Positions 8,109 to 16,473 of a stretch of DNA of 64,000 bases are shown here, in pieces. The position numbers and the translations under genes are program-made. Positions within the stretch are counted from its first letter, which is position 1; the number at the start of each line of letters is the position of its first letter. The stretch is from positions 62,001 through 126,000 of the forward strand of contig JAFWDI010000002.1 of the NCBI GenBank assembly GCA_017513125.1. The letters are read 5' to 3'. The notes under the pieces were generated by a model. The model was not told the origin of the DNA, did no database searches, and saw only the letters and a list, made by a program, of their open reading frames with translations. Origin of the DNA: Lachnospiraceae bacterium. GTDB taxonomy: Bacteria; Bacillota; Clostridia; Lachnospirales; Lachnospiraceae.

Positions 8109-8139
8109 AAAAAAAACCTCGCCTAAGCGAGGTTTTTTT
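8109..8139 (-). terminator. Terminator of the CAP-domain protein gene
   Basis: Stem CCTCGC/GCGAGG with a CTAA loop is extended by pairing A-run and T-run flanks. It lies 23 bases past the stop of the minus-strand gene at 8162. Symmetric flanks make it usable in both directions. Confidence 0.85.
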
Positions 8140-8161
8140 ATGCTCAATTGTTTTTCAATCA

Positions 8162-10990
8162 CTACTTATTCTTACGCCTGCGATACTCTCCCATAGCCAT
8201 CGTTCCTGTTGCCGTGCCTCCACCCAAAAGTGTTGCCAGTAGAATCGGAACACGCGATCCGCCGCGGGATGCATCTTCTCCCGACATCTGGGCGTTCGTG
8301 TCCGGGGAATGCTCCTCGTCCGGATCCAGTCCCAGTTCACGTTCGACGTGATCGTTCTCGTCGCCGAGGGTATCACTCCAATCACTCAAGCTGGGCTGAT
8401 CAATCTGGGCGCCGGGCCTGACCCACCCGTCCAATCCACCGGTTCTGGTACAATTTCGGGCGTCGGACTCAGTCTTGTCAGCCTGTTCAACCTGATCATG
8501 AGCGATCAATGCGTCCGCGTACGCCGCGATGTACTCTGCTTGCGCTTCCGCGGTATCCTCAAGGGTGCTGAATGGGTCCTCCAGAATGGTGCCGAGATGC
8601 TTTTCGGCTCGGGCCAATGCACTATTGGCTAAGGCAAACTCGACCTCCGTGATATGCCCGAAAGACCTGCCGCCCTGGTCACCTGTCTGGGGCTGGCAGG
8701 TATTGCCTCCCTGTTCACCCTCGCATACGTTCGCCTCCGCACGGGCACGGGCCTCAGCCAGGATCCGGTTCGCCTCCGCCAGCCGTTCTTTCGCGGCCTC
8801 CAAAGCCTGGTCCGCAGCGGTCTTGCGTGCAGACATAGTCTGAACGGCGTCCTCCGAGGTGAACTCGGCCAGTTTCTCTGCAGCCGCCGCATACGCGTCT
8901 TCAGCGGTATCCAGAGCTGCTCTCGCCGCACCCTCGGCTTCCCGCGCGGCCATCAGGCGTTCCAGAGCCTCCTGTTTCAACGCCTGCGCATTCTCCGCAG
9001 CCTCAGTCGCATTCTCGAGAGCCTGTCTCGCCGCGTCACGCTCCGCCCGCGAATAGTCGAAGGACATATCTGCGTTCCGGCTGTTTTCCCCGGCTTCGTC
9101 CAGGGCCGCCTGTGCCTCAGCCAGCATGCGGTCCGCCGCCGCTGCCGCTGCTTTCGCGGCCTCCAGACGATTGGATGCCTCCGCCACTGCCTGACCGGCA
9201 TTTGCCAGATCGAGCACCGCACGCTCGGCTTCCGCCTGTCTCGCAGCCAGATCGTCCCTCGCGCTCTGAACGAGTTCATCGGCCGTTGCTCCCGGCTCAT
9301 TCAGAAGCGTCTGAAGCCTCTCTGCCGCTGCTGCGCGCTCCGCCTCAGCGTGGTCCGCTGCCTCCTGACAGGCAGTTTTATCCACTGTGCGGTAGTACTC
9401 CATGACCAGCGCCTCGAACTCGTCGATCGTGTACATATGCTGGCCTCGGTTGTACTTGTCGTTCGCATAGGTCGACGCATTTGCGGCGTTATAGCAGGAT
9501 GTCGCCGAGTAATCTGTATAACCGACGCCCATGACCTGATCCGCCGCCCACATCAGATTTGTATAATGACCGATCACAACGTCCTGCTCAGCTGCCGCCT
9601 TTTTGATCGCCCTGAGGTCCTCCGTGCTCGTGACCTGCGTGATCCCGAGCTCATCACGGATGCGGTCAAAGATCGCCTTCTCCCTGGTGTACCATCCGAC
9701 GGTCGGATCTGAATATCCGAACGCCAGGTCCTCGCAGGACACGGTGAGCGACGAATGGCGTCTCAGACCGGCTCCGCGCATGGCACCGGCTTCGGCCGTA
9801 GCCATGAAGAAGAAGTTCGTGTACGAGTCGCTCCGCTGGAGGTCACCGGTGTAGTTGTCATCGGTAGCGCGGAGCTCATTGATCCGCCTCATGATAGCGA
9901 TGGACCGCAGCAGGTTCTCCAGATTCGTGGCATCGCGCTCGTCGCCGATCACTACGACTTTGCCGCCACGTTCCTCGGGCAGACCGGTGTTGGTCCCTCC
10001 AGCCCACTGCGAGAAATCCTCTTCCACGGCATCCAGCAGAACCTGTCTGGCGCGCTGCAGATCCTGGATCTGGACTTTCGACAAACCGTCTCCGGAGAGC
10101 ATCCAGTCGATGAGACCCAAAGTACCCTGCCGATACTGTTCGTCCACGGCTTCCAGCGCCGTCTGAGCCTCCTCTGCTGCATTCTCCGCCACAGCGACTG
10201 CATCTTCCGCATCTTCGATCTCCGCTACTCTTGCGGCAGCGGCGGCATCCGCATTCTGCAGGATCTCTTCGAGCGCGCTCTCCGCTTCCTCGACGGCGGC
10301 ATCCGCAGATGCGCTGTTGCGCTCAGCGTCGGCCAGATCACTTTCGGCCTGCGCCGCGGCTTCCTCGGCATCCGAAGCCGTTCCGGCGGCCTCAGCCGCG
10401 TCCGCGGTGGCCTGCTCGTATGCCGACATCGCATTCTGCAGGAACGCCTCCGCCTCGGTGCGCTCCTGCTCCGCAGCAGCCAGGGACTCCTCACTGTCGA
10501 CCAATGTCACAGCTGCAGCCTCCCTCGCGTCCTCCGCAGCGGCAGCCTCAGCCTCTGCATCTGCCAGGTCCTGTTCGGCCCGGTCAGTGTCCGCCACAGC
10601 GTTCTCGACCAAAGCAGAAGCGTACTCCACGGCTTCTCCGGCCGCCTGTTCATCCTGATAGAGATCCACGCCGGCAATGTCCACCGTTCCGTCTCTCAGG
10701 CCTTCTGCCAGTCTCAGGTCCCCGTCGGCCTGAGCAGCCTCCGACTCCGCGGCGGCAACATTGGACTCTGCGGTGGGAACGTCGACGTCATCTACATTCT
10801 CCGGAAAAGCCTCGGCTTCTAAGCTTGCATCGTTAATCTGTGACGTAGTCGTCTCAACTCGAGTTGTGCCTTGCACAGGTATCTCTGCTTCTGCGGCAAA
10901 AGCCGTAGCGGAAGATGCTCCAACTGCGAGACCAGTTACGGTCACTGCACCGATAACAACCATGCCCATATTTGTTCTACGCTTGCTCAT
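8162..10990 (-). CDS. Surface protein: coiled-coil stalks around a CAP domain, surface-exclusion-like
   Basis: 942 residues. A signal peptide (Met1 to about Ala33) is followed by some 250 residues of Ala/Glu/Asp-rich coiled coil, then a globular domain, then a second long Ala-rich coiled coil. The C-terminus has a hydrophobic segment (VPILLATLLGGGTATGTMAM) and a basic end (RRRKNK). The globular part is a CAP/SCP domain: HSSLTVSCEDLAFG, GWYTREKAIFD and GHYTNLMW are its signature segments. Stalk-CAP-stalk organisation recalls PrgA, the surface exclusion protein of enterococcal plasmid pCF10. No LPXTG motif is visible, so anchoring may be by the membrane segment alone. AGGAGG supports the start. 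Adhesion is the main alternative role. Confidence 0.8.
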   Translation of the reverse strand: MSKRRTNMGMVVIGAVTVTGLAVGASSATAFAAEAEIPVQGTTRVETTTSQINDASLEAEAFPENVDDVDVPTAESNVAAAESEAAQADGDLRLAEGLRDGTVDIAGVDLYQDEQAAGEAVEYASALVENAVADTDRAEQDLADAEAEAAAAEDAREAAAVTLVDSEESLAAAEQERTEAEAFLQNAMSAYEQATADAAEAAGTASDAEEAAAQAESDLADAERNSASADAAVEEAESALEEILQNADAAAAARVAEIEDAEDAVAVAENAAEEAQTALEAVDEQYRQGTLGLIDWMLSGDGLSKVQIQDLQRARQVLLDAVEEDFSQWAGGTNTGLPEERGGKVVVIGDERDATNLENLLRSIAIMRRINELRATDDNYTGDLQRSDSYTNFFFMATAEAGAMRGAGLRRHSSLTVSCEDLAFGYSDPTVGWYTREKAIFDRIRDELGITQVTSTEDLRAIKKAAAEQDVVIGHYTNLMWAADQVMGVGYTDYSATSCYNAANASTYANDKYNRGQHMYTIDEFEALVMEYYRTVDKTACQEAADHAEAERAAAAERLQTLLNEPGATADELVQSARDDLAARQAEAERAVLDLANAGQAVAEASNRLEAAKAAAAAADRMLAEAQAALDEAGENSRNADMSFDYSRAERDAARQALENATEAAENAQALKQEALERLMAAREAEGAARAALDTAEDAYAAAAEKLAEFTSEDAVQTMSARKTAADQALEAAKERLAEANRILAEARARAEANVCEGEQGGNTCQPQTGDQGGRSFGHITEVEFALANSALARAEKHLGTILEDPFSTLEDTAEAQAEYIAAYADALIAHDQVEQADKTESDARNCTRTGGLDGWVRPGAQIDQPSLSDWSDTLGDENDHVERELGLDPDEEHSPDTNAQMSGEDASRGGSRVPILLATLLGGGTATGTMAMGEYRRRKNK

Positions 10991-11091
10991 GTTTTACCTC
11001 CTAAAAGTAGTATTGGTGATACAACAACCATATCTTTTTTTTCGAGAGCATGATTTTAGCGGATACGTAACGGGGCAGAAAAACCGACCGA

Positions 11092-13716
11092 TTATACAAG
11101 CGCCAGCGTATCTTGTTTTGTCGTTGTGACAATACCAAGAACTCCTTGGTATATTTTGATTTCTTCGGATGTGCGGCCGATTTCAGCCCCGGTCAGCGTG
11201 CTCATATACCAAGACCAGGCTGCGATCTGCTCTCTGACATCATCTTCGATCGTATATAGTTTCTGTCTCAGGATGGCCGCGACCAGGCGCTCTGTGGTCT
11301 TGTCCCGCGGCGTGCGTGCCAGCACCCAGGACAGTTTCTTCAGCATCTCCTGCACCTGATTCGCTGCGACCTTGGAGACCGTGAGCGGAAGCGGAATCGG
11401 GTCGATCTGGGACAAAATCCGCTCGAAGTGCATCTGCCGGCCCGCGAGCAGATCTCGCAGGACTGTATAGCGCGTCTTGCCGGGCGTCTCGATCGATACC
11501 TCGACAGGGGTTCGCTGGTCTTCGAGATGCCAGTCCGGCGTTTGCTGGATGATGTAAACCTGCCTCTTCGCCCGCGTCACGGCGACGTATAACAGTTCGC
11601 GGGTCATCATATGACCCAGGTCGGTCGGCAGAACCACGACCACGGTGTCAGCCTCGGATCCCTGTGACTTGTGGATCGTCGTGGCGTAAGCCAGGTCGAT
11701 GTCTCCGATGGCGGGCCCTTGGAGCCGGTAGACCTTGTCACGCATCAGCACTCTGACCATCTTGGCGCCCGCATTAACGTCCTGGATGATTCCGACATCG
11801 CCGTTGTAATAATTCCCGTCGCTTGTCTTCTTGTTAATCAGGAAGACGACCGGATCGCCCGCGTGGAATCGATAGCCGTGATGCTCGACGAAGTCTCCGC
11901 GCACAGGGTTAGTCTGCGCCTGGATCTGTATATTGAGACCCGGGACAGAGACTTCGAAGCGTTTATTCCGAACCGGCGACAGCACCATCGTCTGACCTGC
12001 CTGTCTGCAGTCTGAGGCGATCCTGACAGCGTCCGCCATCACGTCTCCCGCGTACTCATGACTGATGATATGCACGGGCGTGTCGTCGCCGTGGATAAGA
12101 TCTGTGCGGCCCGCGCGGATCCGTGCAATGTCCTCAGCCAGGATGTCATCGTCCTGTCTGAACACGCGCCCCAGTCTGTAGGCCGGAATCCAGTCACACG
12201 AGAGCAGATCCCGGAGCACGTTTCCGGGTCCGACCGAAGGTAACTGGTCCGCATCGCCTACCAGGAGCAGGCCGGCCGTTTCCGGCGTAGCGCCGAGCAG
12301 GTCACAGAGCAGCTCCTCATCCAACATCGATGCTTCGTCCACGATGTAGTATTCCGCCGCGATCGGGTCTTCAGCGTTGTGCTTGCAGACAGCCTCGCCG
12401 GGCTCCTTGCCAATCAGTGAATGAATGGTGGTCGCCTCGCGATCTGTTGCCGCTGCCAGTCGCTCCGCGGCCTTTCCGGTAGGCGCGGTGAGTTTATACG
12501 AGATCCCAGCGGTCTCCAGCCGCGCGATGATGGCCTTGACCATTGTCGTCTTGCCGGTGCCCGGACCGCCGGTGATAATGTGGACGCCGCTGTCCATCAC
12601 GCCATCCGCTGCCTCGCGCTGCTCATCAGTGAGCACGATGTCGCGATCTTCGGCCAGCATCACGGCCATCTGGTCGACGTCATACGCCCGCCTATCCAAA
12701 TTCATCCCACGAAGTCTCGAAGCGATTCCCCGTGCGATGTCTGCGTCACGTTTGGACTGCATACAAATCTCCACGCCATCCTCATCGATCCAGCGACCGA
12801 ACAGTTCCCCGCCAGCGCCGCTGTGTCTAAGCGCCGAGACGGCACCGATCCCAGCCGGAGCGCCGATGTGTTCTCCCTCGGGAGGTGCGATCGTGCTGCG
12901 TCTGATGGCGCGCTGTAACGCCGCCTGGAGGGTGGAGATGGCGAAAGCCGTGTGGCCGTCACCGTGGATCTGGCCCAGGGCAACTCTTAGATATGCTCTC
13001 GATCTTTCGGGATCTGCGGTTGTAATAGGAAGGTTTTCTGAGATAGTAAGATCTTCGGCGCGTCGCGCGGAAAAGCCGATGCGGCAAAGGCGGAAGGGGT
13101 TCTCCGCGATCCAGTCCTTGAAGGATTGGCTGTAGCGCTCGCACTCGGTGATATACTGTTCGCGCAGTTCTTCCAGTTTCGGGACTGGGACAGCCGCCCG
13201 ACGCGCAATGAGCCAGCGGCTCGCCTCGTAGACTGATACGATACGGGGCAGTTCATGACGGATCTCTTCCATATACCTGGAGGGGTCCACCCCCTCGCGC
13301 CGGTTGGCAGGGATGCTCTTCAGAATGAGATCGTCACGGCCAGACCAGTTGAGGAAGGAAACGAAATCTGTGATGCCGGCCTCTACTGCTTTTTCCCGGA
13401 TCTTCTTCAGTTTTGCGTCGCCGATGCCCGGGAAGATCAGCAGTCTATACCAAGCGTCCGCGGTCTCATCCACGTCGGGCCGGATATCGAGGATATCGAG
13501 GAAATAACCTTTCTCATCCTCGCCACGGTCGAAGTCTCCGATTAAGCGCAGATGCTCAGGAATAGGGAAAGGGATCTGTCCGAATAGCCGCGCCGAGTTA
13601 GTGATGCGATCGCCGTGCTCAGCCGATTCCACTATGTAGCAGACTCCGGCGAAATCGCCGTCATCGCGGTGTCTCCATATATAACTAATGCGGATGGGTA
13701 AGTCTTTGATTATCAT
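11092..13716 (-). CDS. RecD2-like superfamily 1 DNA helicase
   Basis: 874 residues. The C-terminal 500 residues are an SF1B helicase: GGPGTGKTT (Walker A), VDEASMLD (Walker B), GDADQLPSVGPG, TIHKSQGSEAD and VAVTRAKRQVY (motif VI). About 370 N-terminal residues include a helix-hairpin-helix-like stretch (FPGIGDAKLKKIREKAVEAG), as in RecD2 proteins that work without RecBC. RecD2-like and TraA-type helicases overlap in sequence, but no relaxase domain is present. With the primase at 16474 it likely forms the replication or processing module of the element. AGGGAG 6 bases upstream fixes the start. Its 5' leader contains two tRNA-like folds. Confidence 0.88.
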   Translation of the reverse strand: MIIKDLPIRISYIWRHRDDGDFAGVCYIVESAEHGDRITNSARLFGQIPFPIPEHLRLIGDFDRGEDEKGYFLDILDIRPDVDETADAWYRLLIFPGIGDAKLKKIREKAVEAGITDFVSFLNWSGRDDLILKSIPANRREGVDPSRYMEEIRHELPRIVSVYEASRWLIARRAAVPVPKLEELREQYITECERYSQSFKDWIAENPFRLCRIGFSARRAEDLTISENLPITTADPERSRAYLRVALGQIHGDGHTAFAISTLQAALQRAIRRSTIAPPEGEHIGAPAGIGAVSALRHSGAGGELFGRWIDEDGVEICMQSKRDADIARGIASRLRGMNLDRRAYDVDQMAVMLAEDRDIVLTDEQREAADGVMDSGVHIITGGPGTGKTTMVKAIIARLETAGISYKLTAPTGKAAERLAAATDREATTIHSLIGKEPGEAVCKHNAEDPIAAEYYIVDEASMLDEELLCDLLGATPETAGLLLVGDADQLPSVGPGNVLRDLLSCDWIPAYRLGRVFRQDDDILAEDIARIRAGRTDLIHGDDTPVHIISHEYAGDVMADAVRIASDCRQAGQTMVLSPVRNKRFEVSVPGLNIQIQAQTNPVRGDFVEHHGYRFHAGDPVVFLINKKTSDGNYYNGDVGIIQDVNAGAKMVRVLMRDKVYRLQGPAIGDIDLAYATTIHKSQGSEADTVVVVLPTDLGHMMTRELLYVAVTRAKRQVYIIQQTPDWHLEDQRTPVEVSIETPGKTRYTVLRDLLAGRQMHFERILSQIDPIPLPLTVSKVAANQVQEMLKKLSWVLARTPRDKTTERLVAAILRQKLYTIEDDVREQIAAWSWYMSTLTGAEIGRTSEEIKIYQGVLGIVTTTKQDTLALV

Positions 13717-13745
13717 ACTGTCTCCCTTCGTCTCCCTTTTTCGTG

Positions 13746-13805
13746 TGGTTCCCCTTGCGAGGAGTCGAACCTCGCACGCCCGTCGGCGCGGCCCGACCCG
13801 GGGAA
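13746..13805 (-). ncRNA. tRNA-like fold without D-arm, copy 1
   Basis: On the minus strand, acceptor-like TTCCCC (13800-13805) pairs with GGGGAA (13749-13754), which is followed directly by CCA. Between them are a 5-bp hairpin (GTCGG, loop GCCGCG, CCGAC) and a textbook T-arm: stem CGAGG/CCTCG with loop TTCGACT. There is no room for a D-arm, so this is not a canonical tRNA. It lies in the leader of the helicase gene. Confidence 0.5.
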
Positions 13806-13836
13806 ATGCAAAAGAAGGAGGCCTTAATATATGACT

Positions 13837-13852
13837 GCGGATTCTTGTCCGC
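13837..13852. repeat. 5-bp hairpin between the two tRNA-like folds
   Basis: GCGGA and TCCGC with a 6-base loop lie immediately beside the acceptor-like stem of the second tRNA-like fold. The hairpin may be part of the same structured leader. Confidence 0.4.
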
Positions 13853-13855
13853 GCT

Positions 13856-13907
13856 ACCCCCGGGACGGGGTCGAACCGTCCGATCCATACGGATCCCCGG
13901 CGGGGGT
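13856..13907 (-). ncRNA. tRNA-like fold without D-arm, copy 2
   Basis: On the minus strand, ACCCCCG (13901-13907) pairs over 7 bp with CGGGGGT (13856-13862). Inside are a 5-bp hairpin GATCC/GGATC with loop GTAT and a T-arm with stem GACGG/CCGTC and loop TTCGACC. The order of parts is the same as in copy 1, but the stem sequences differ. It could be a remnant of the 3' half of a class II tRNA or a structured leader RNA. Confidence 0.5.
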
Positions 13908-13998
13908 TGAAAGGAGTACTGGGAGTATTAATTCCCAGATGCCCTGTGACCGAGTTGCACGACCGACGCTTGCAGCGTTCTGGCAGGGCTCTGATTTC

Positions 13999-14301
13999 TT
14001 AACGCTCGCCCACGGGCACGCCGTCGATCTTTATACGCATCACCGCGTTGTCCGTGCAGAGCACGTGGAGGGCGGTCTCCAGATCGGACACGGACTGGAC
14101 TGTGATGTCGTAGTCGTTGCGGTCAATCTCGGGCTCGAACATCTCGTGGCAGATCGGGCCGAATCTCGGGGTGGCTGTGACCTGGCACTTCGTCCGATGC
14201 GCCAGATCCAGCGCTGCGCCGAGGGCTGCTTCGTGCTGGTCCTCGGACCAAGCGATAACGACGGGCTTCAAAGTGATTTCTCTCTGCGTTGTGATGGTCA
14301 T
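13999..14301 (-). CDS. Hypothetical protein, 100 aa
   Basis: Not recognised. It is a small soluble protein with an alternating strand-helix pattern (REITLKPVVIAW, then a helix, then CQVTATPRFGP) and two Cys residues. It is in the run of small minus-strand genes (15286 to 13999) upstream of the helicase. The reading frame has an AAAGGAG-type site before the ATG. The 280-base gap to the helicase holds the structured leader. Confidence 0.55.
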   Translation of the reverse strand: MTITTQREITLKPVVIAWSEDQHEAALGAALDLAHRTKCQVTATPRFGPICHEMFEPEIDRNDYDITVQSVSDLETALHVLCTDNAVMRIKIDGVPVGER

Positions 14302-14328
14302 GATTGATGGTCTCCTTTCGTGTGTGTG

Positions 14329-14556
14329 TTAGGCATCTTTGCCGCACCAGCGACGGTCGATGATGGATCCGTATGCGTCGCGGAGGGCTCTGATGTCGCG
14401 GAGTTGACTGTGATGCCTCTTAATCCAGGGATCTCCGAGATCTCCGGCCTCTACTGCCTGCGCGACCTTTTGTACTGCATATGCGAGCGCCTCGGACACG
14501 AGGTCAACTTCGCTCTGTGTCAGTGTGACGGTGTAGGTAGTGTTTGTGAGTATCAT
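14329..14556 (-). CDS. Hypothetical protein, 75 aa
   Basis: Not recognised. The N-terminus TYTVTLTQSEVDLVSEALAY looks like a strand followed by a helix and resembles the opening of the protein at 14972 (TITITLNLEQIGILTDALTH), so the two may be paralogues. It overlaps the upstream gene by 4 bases (ATGA), which suggests coupled translation. Confidence 0.55.
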   Translation of the reverse strand: MILTNTTYTVTLTQSEVDLVSEALAYAVQKVAQAVEAGDLGDPWIKRHHSQLRDIRALRDAYGSIIDRRWCGKDA

Positions 14557-14948
14557 GACGCCTCCTTTCTCGCCTTTGCAGCGGCACGAGCCTTACGGAT
14601 CTCTCCGATCGTCTCCAGGATGTAAGCGATATCCCCGAAAGTCACGTTGATGTCCGGATGCGACGGCATCTCCAGCGCGTCGGACCAGTACGTATTTCGG
14701 CGGCTCATGGATACGTCGCTCCAATAAGTCAGCCGATAAGGACCGATCTCGATCTCTTCGTCGCGTCCGTAGTAGCGCTCTTTAGACGCGCGCTCCGATG
14801 CATTGCCGTTATCGAGCCAGAACCATGAGCCTTTTTTCAGGCGGTGGATGTGGTCCCAGTCATCCAGCACGGCCGCGATGTAGCGCAGGCGGTGCGTGTT
14901 GATACGCTTAAGCGTCGCTGTGAGTTGTTGCTTTTCTTTCGCTTTCAT
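14553..14948 (-). CDS. Hypothetical protein, 131 aa
   Basis: Not recognised. It has a basic N-terminal helix (MKAKEKQQLTATLKRINTHR), an aromatic-rich middle (GSWFWLDNGN, YRLTYWSDVSMSRRNTYW) and a basic C-terminal tail (RKARAAAKARKE) that could contact nucleic acid. A good ribosome site (AAAGGAG) precedes the start. It sits in the cluster of small element genes upstream of the helicase. Confidence 0.6.
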   Translation of the reverse strand: MKAKEKQQLTATLKRINTHRLRYIAAVLDDWDHIHRLKKGSWFWLDNGNASERASKERYYGRDEEIEIGPYRLTYWSDVSMSRRNTYWSDALEMPSHPDINVTFGDIAYILETIGEIRKARAAAKARKEAS

Positions 14949-14971
14949 AATGGTCTCCTTTCGTGTGGTGG

Positions 14972-15286
14972 TTAATGGCGATATACCTCATAGCATTTCC
15001 CTTCCTGCGCCAAATCGTGCTCTGTCAGGTCTGCCAGCATCTCGATCTGGCTGCGCAGGAGATCTACTCTCGCGCAGTGGTCATCCAACGCCTTAAACAT
15101 GATGAGGGAGCCCTCGCTCCAGCAAGCGTCAGAACCGGCCTCTTGCGCTCTCGCGGCTTTGCGGATCGTGAGTTCAGTCTCTTTGCGGCTGTGCCACAGT
15201 CCGTCAGAGTAGTGAGTGAGTGCGTCGGTCAGGATGCCGATCTGCTCGAGGTTCAGGGTGATGGTGATGGTTTTAGTATCTTGCAT
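14972..15286 (-). CDS. Hypothetical protein, 104 aa
   Basis: Not recognised. I place the start at 15286 because GGAG lies 6 bases upstream of that ATG; a longer frame back to 15367 has no such site. The protein opens with DTKTITITLNLEQIGILTDAL and is otherwise helical. It resembles the protein at 14329 in its opening strand-helix pattern. It is the first gene of the leftward operon that leads to the helicase. Confidence 0.6.
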   Translation of the reverse strand: MQDTKTITITLNLEQIGILTDALTHYSDGLWHSRKETELTIRKAARAQEAGSDACWSEGSLIMFKALDDHCARVDLLRSQIEMLADLTEHDLAQEGKCYEVYRH

Positions 15287-15334
15287 AATGTTCTCCGTTC
15301 TCCGGCTGTAACGCCGCCGGTGCGTGTGACCTAT

Positions 15335-15362
15335 AAGTAACAGTGCAATTATCAAGTTACTT
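15335..15362. promoter_or_regulatory. Inverted repeat, possible operator
   Basis: AAGTAAC (15335-15341) and GTTACTT (15356-15362) are perfect inverted arms 14 bases apart. They sit in the AT-rich gap between the leftward small-gene operon and the rightward gene at 15548. The ribbon-helix-helix-like protein encoded next door is a candidate binder. Confidence 0.4.
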
Positions 15363-15486
15363 ATCAAGATATTATTATTATGTTCATCATATTATTCTGC
15401 CCAGTAATCTTTTTTCGTCTCTAAATACAGTATGCCAGAAAGCGCCTCGTTTCTGCATTTAGCGGATAGATTTAGCACTTATTCAA

Positions 15487-15515
15487 TTGACAAGTCACTT
15501 TCTACCTATTATAAT
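15487..15515 (+). promoter_or_regulatory. Consensus sigma-A promoter
   Basis: TTGACA (15487-15492), a 17-base spacer and TATAAT (15510-15515) form an exact consensus promoter 32 bases upstream of the gene at 15548. It is the strongest promoter match in the element. Confidence 0.85.
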
Positions 15516-15547
15516 AGGGGCAGAAACAGATCGGAGGTGATATACAC

Positions 15548-15976
15548 ATGGCACAGACGCCCGAAGAACGAAAAGCCGCGAAAAGACGCGCGGTCGACGC
15601 ATACCAGGCAGCGAGGGAGCGCATCACGACAATGCTCCCGCCCGGCACGATCGACCTCATCAGGACTTACGGCGCCCCGCCGTCACGGTTCGCGGCTCAG
15701 GCAATCGAAGAGAAACTGCGCGAGTTAGATGCCGCGGATGAATGGATGCCGACCGACAGCGTCGAGGAACTGCGCGAGCGGCTCGAACGTCTGGAGACCG
15801 ACCTTCCCAATCTCTCCAAACACGCTCTGGAAAAGAAAGCCACGGCCGAGGAAGACGTCGTCGATATCGATGATCTGATACGCGGAGCGATTGAAGCGGC
15901 GGAGCGCGAAGGGAAAAGAATCGGCGGAGACAAGCGCCGGCTTATGGCATTCAGTCGACTCCTCCGCGATCGATGA
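15548..15976 (+). CDS. Small protein with possible ribbon-helix-helix N-terminus
   Basis: 142 residues. The segment ERITTMLPPGTIDLIRTYGAPPSRFAAQ has the strand-helix-helix pattern seen in ribbon-helix-helix DNA-binding proteins. A charged, helical coiled-coil-like C-terminus follows (EELRERLERLETDLPNLS), with basic patches at the end. GGAGGTG lies 8 bases before the ATG and a consensus promoter precedes it. It is the only rightward gene of the element, which would suit a regulator, copy-control or partition factor; the call rests on pattern only. Confidence 0.6.
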   Translation: MAQTPEERKAAKRRAVDAYQAARERITTMLPPGTIDLIRTYGAPPSRFAAQAIEEKLRELDAADEWMPTDSVEELRERLERLETDLPNLSKHALEKKATAEEDVVDIDDLIRGAIEAAEREGKRIGGDKRRLMAFSRLLRDR

Positions 15977-16095
15977 ATAGTGACGGATAGGTAGAGACGG
16001 ACTCCTTACGATGGTTTCTGATTCGTGTTCGCTTATAGTTACATTTATAGTCTTACTTTGTTATTTTCCTCATACTGTTGACGTCTCTGCTTTCC

Positions 16096-16124
16096 AGCCC
16101 TGGCTTAATCGCCGGGGCTTTAAA
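16096..16124 (+). terminator. Intrinsic terminator after the gene at 15548
   Basis: A 9-bp stem AGCCCTGGC/GCCGGGGCT with loop TTAATC is followed by TTT and an AT-rich run. Confidence 0.7.
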
Positions 16125-16132
16125 TATATAAA

Positions 16133-16164
16133 AAAGACCTTCAGATGATATCCGAGGTCTTTCA
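16133..16164 (-). terminator. Second hairpin terminator
   Basis: An 8-bp stem AAAGACCT/AGGTCTTT with a 14-base loop and A/T flanks on both sides. It could end leftward transcripts coming from the primase gene. Confidence 0.6.
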
Positions 16165-16473
16165 CTTTACAGTATGGAAGTCGTACCTTGTCGTGCTCGA
16201 CTTTGTCTATCTTCAAGCGCTGCCCTTGTCCTTGCTTCGCACTGTCTTTTTAGGAATGAGCGGGGATCGTTTGCCTTCTAATCCCCGCCATTCACAAACT
16301 CAGATATTTCAGACAGAAACCAGAAGGCGTGGTTTATATATTTATGCACAAAGTCCGCCCCCTTCTATAGAAGCGAACTCTGTGCAGCAACATATTAATC
16401 GGCATTGTGAGGCGCGGAATTCCGCTTATCCGTTCTTATCAAACCCCTCACAGTACAAGTATGATGGATCGCG
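16165..16473. other. Gene-free stretch with an 8-bp inverted repeat
   Basis: No convincing gene is visible; the open frame across it lacks a ribosome site and runs into the antisense of the primase. The notable object is GCGGGGAT (16260-16267) with ATCCCCGC (16281-16288), a perfect 8-bp hairpin with a 13-base loop and no T-run. A single-strand or double-strand replication signal is possible because it lies directly downstream of the primase gene. Confidence 0.4.

Noticed and set aside
8162..8300. LPXTG sortase signal at the end of the CAP-domain protein
   Set aside because: No LPXTG or close variant precedes the hydrophobic segment; only the helix and basic tail are present.
13746..13907. 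Annotating the two T-arm-containing folds as functional tRNA genes
   Set aside because: There is no D-arm and no normal 7-base anticodon loop, and they are only 52-60 nt long. They are reported as tRNA-like folds instead.
13941..13989. A third tRNA-like fold upstream of the other two
   Set aside because: GCCCTG/CAGGGC arms and a small inner hairpin exist, but there is no TTCGA T-loop and the inner stem does not match the other two.
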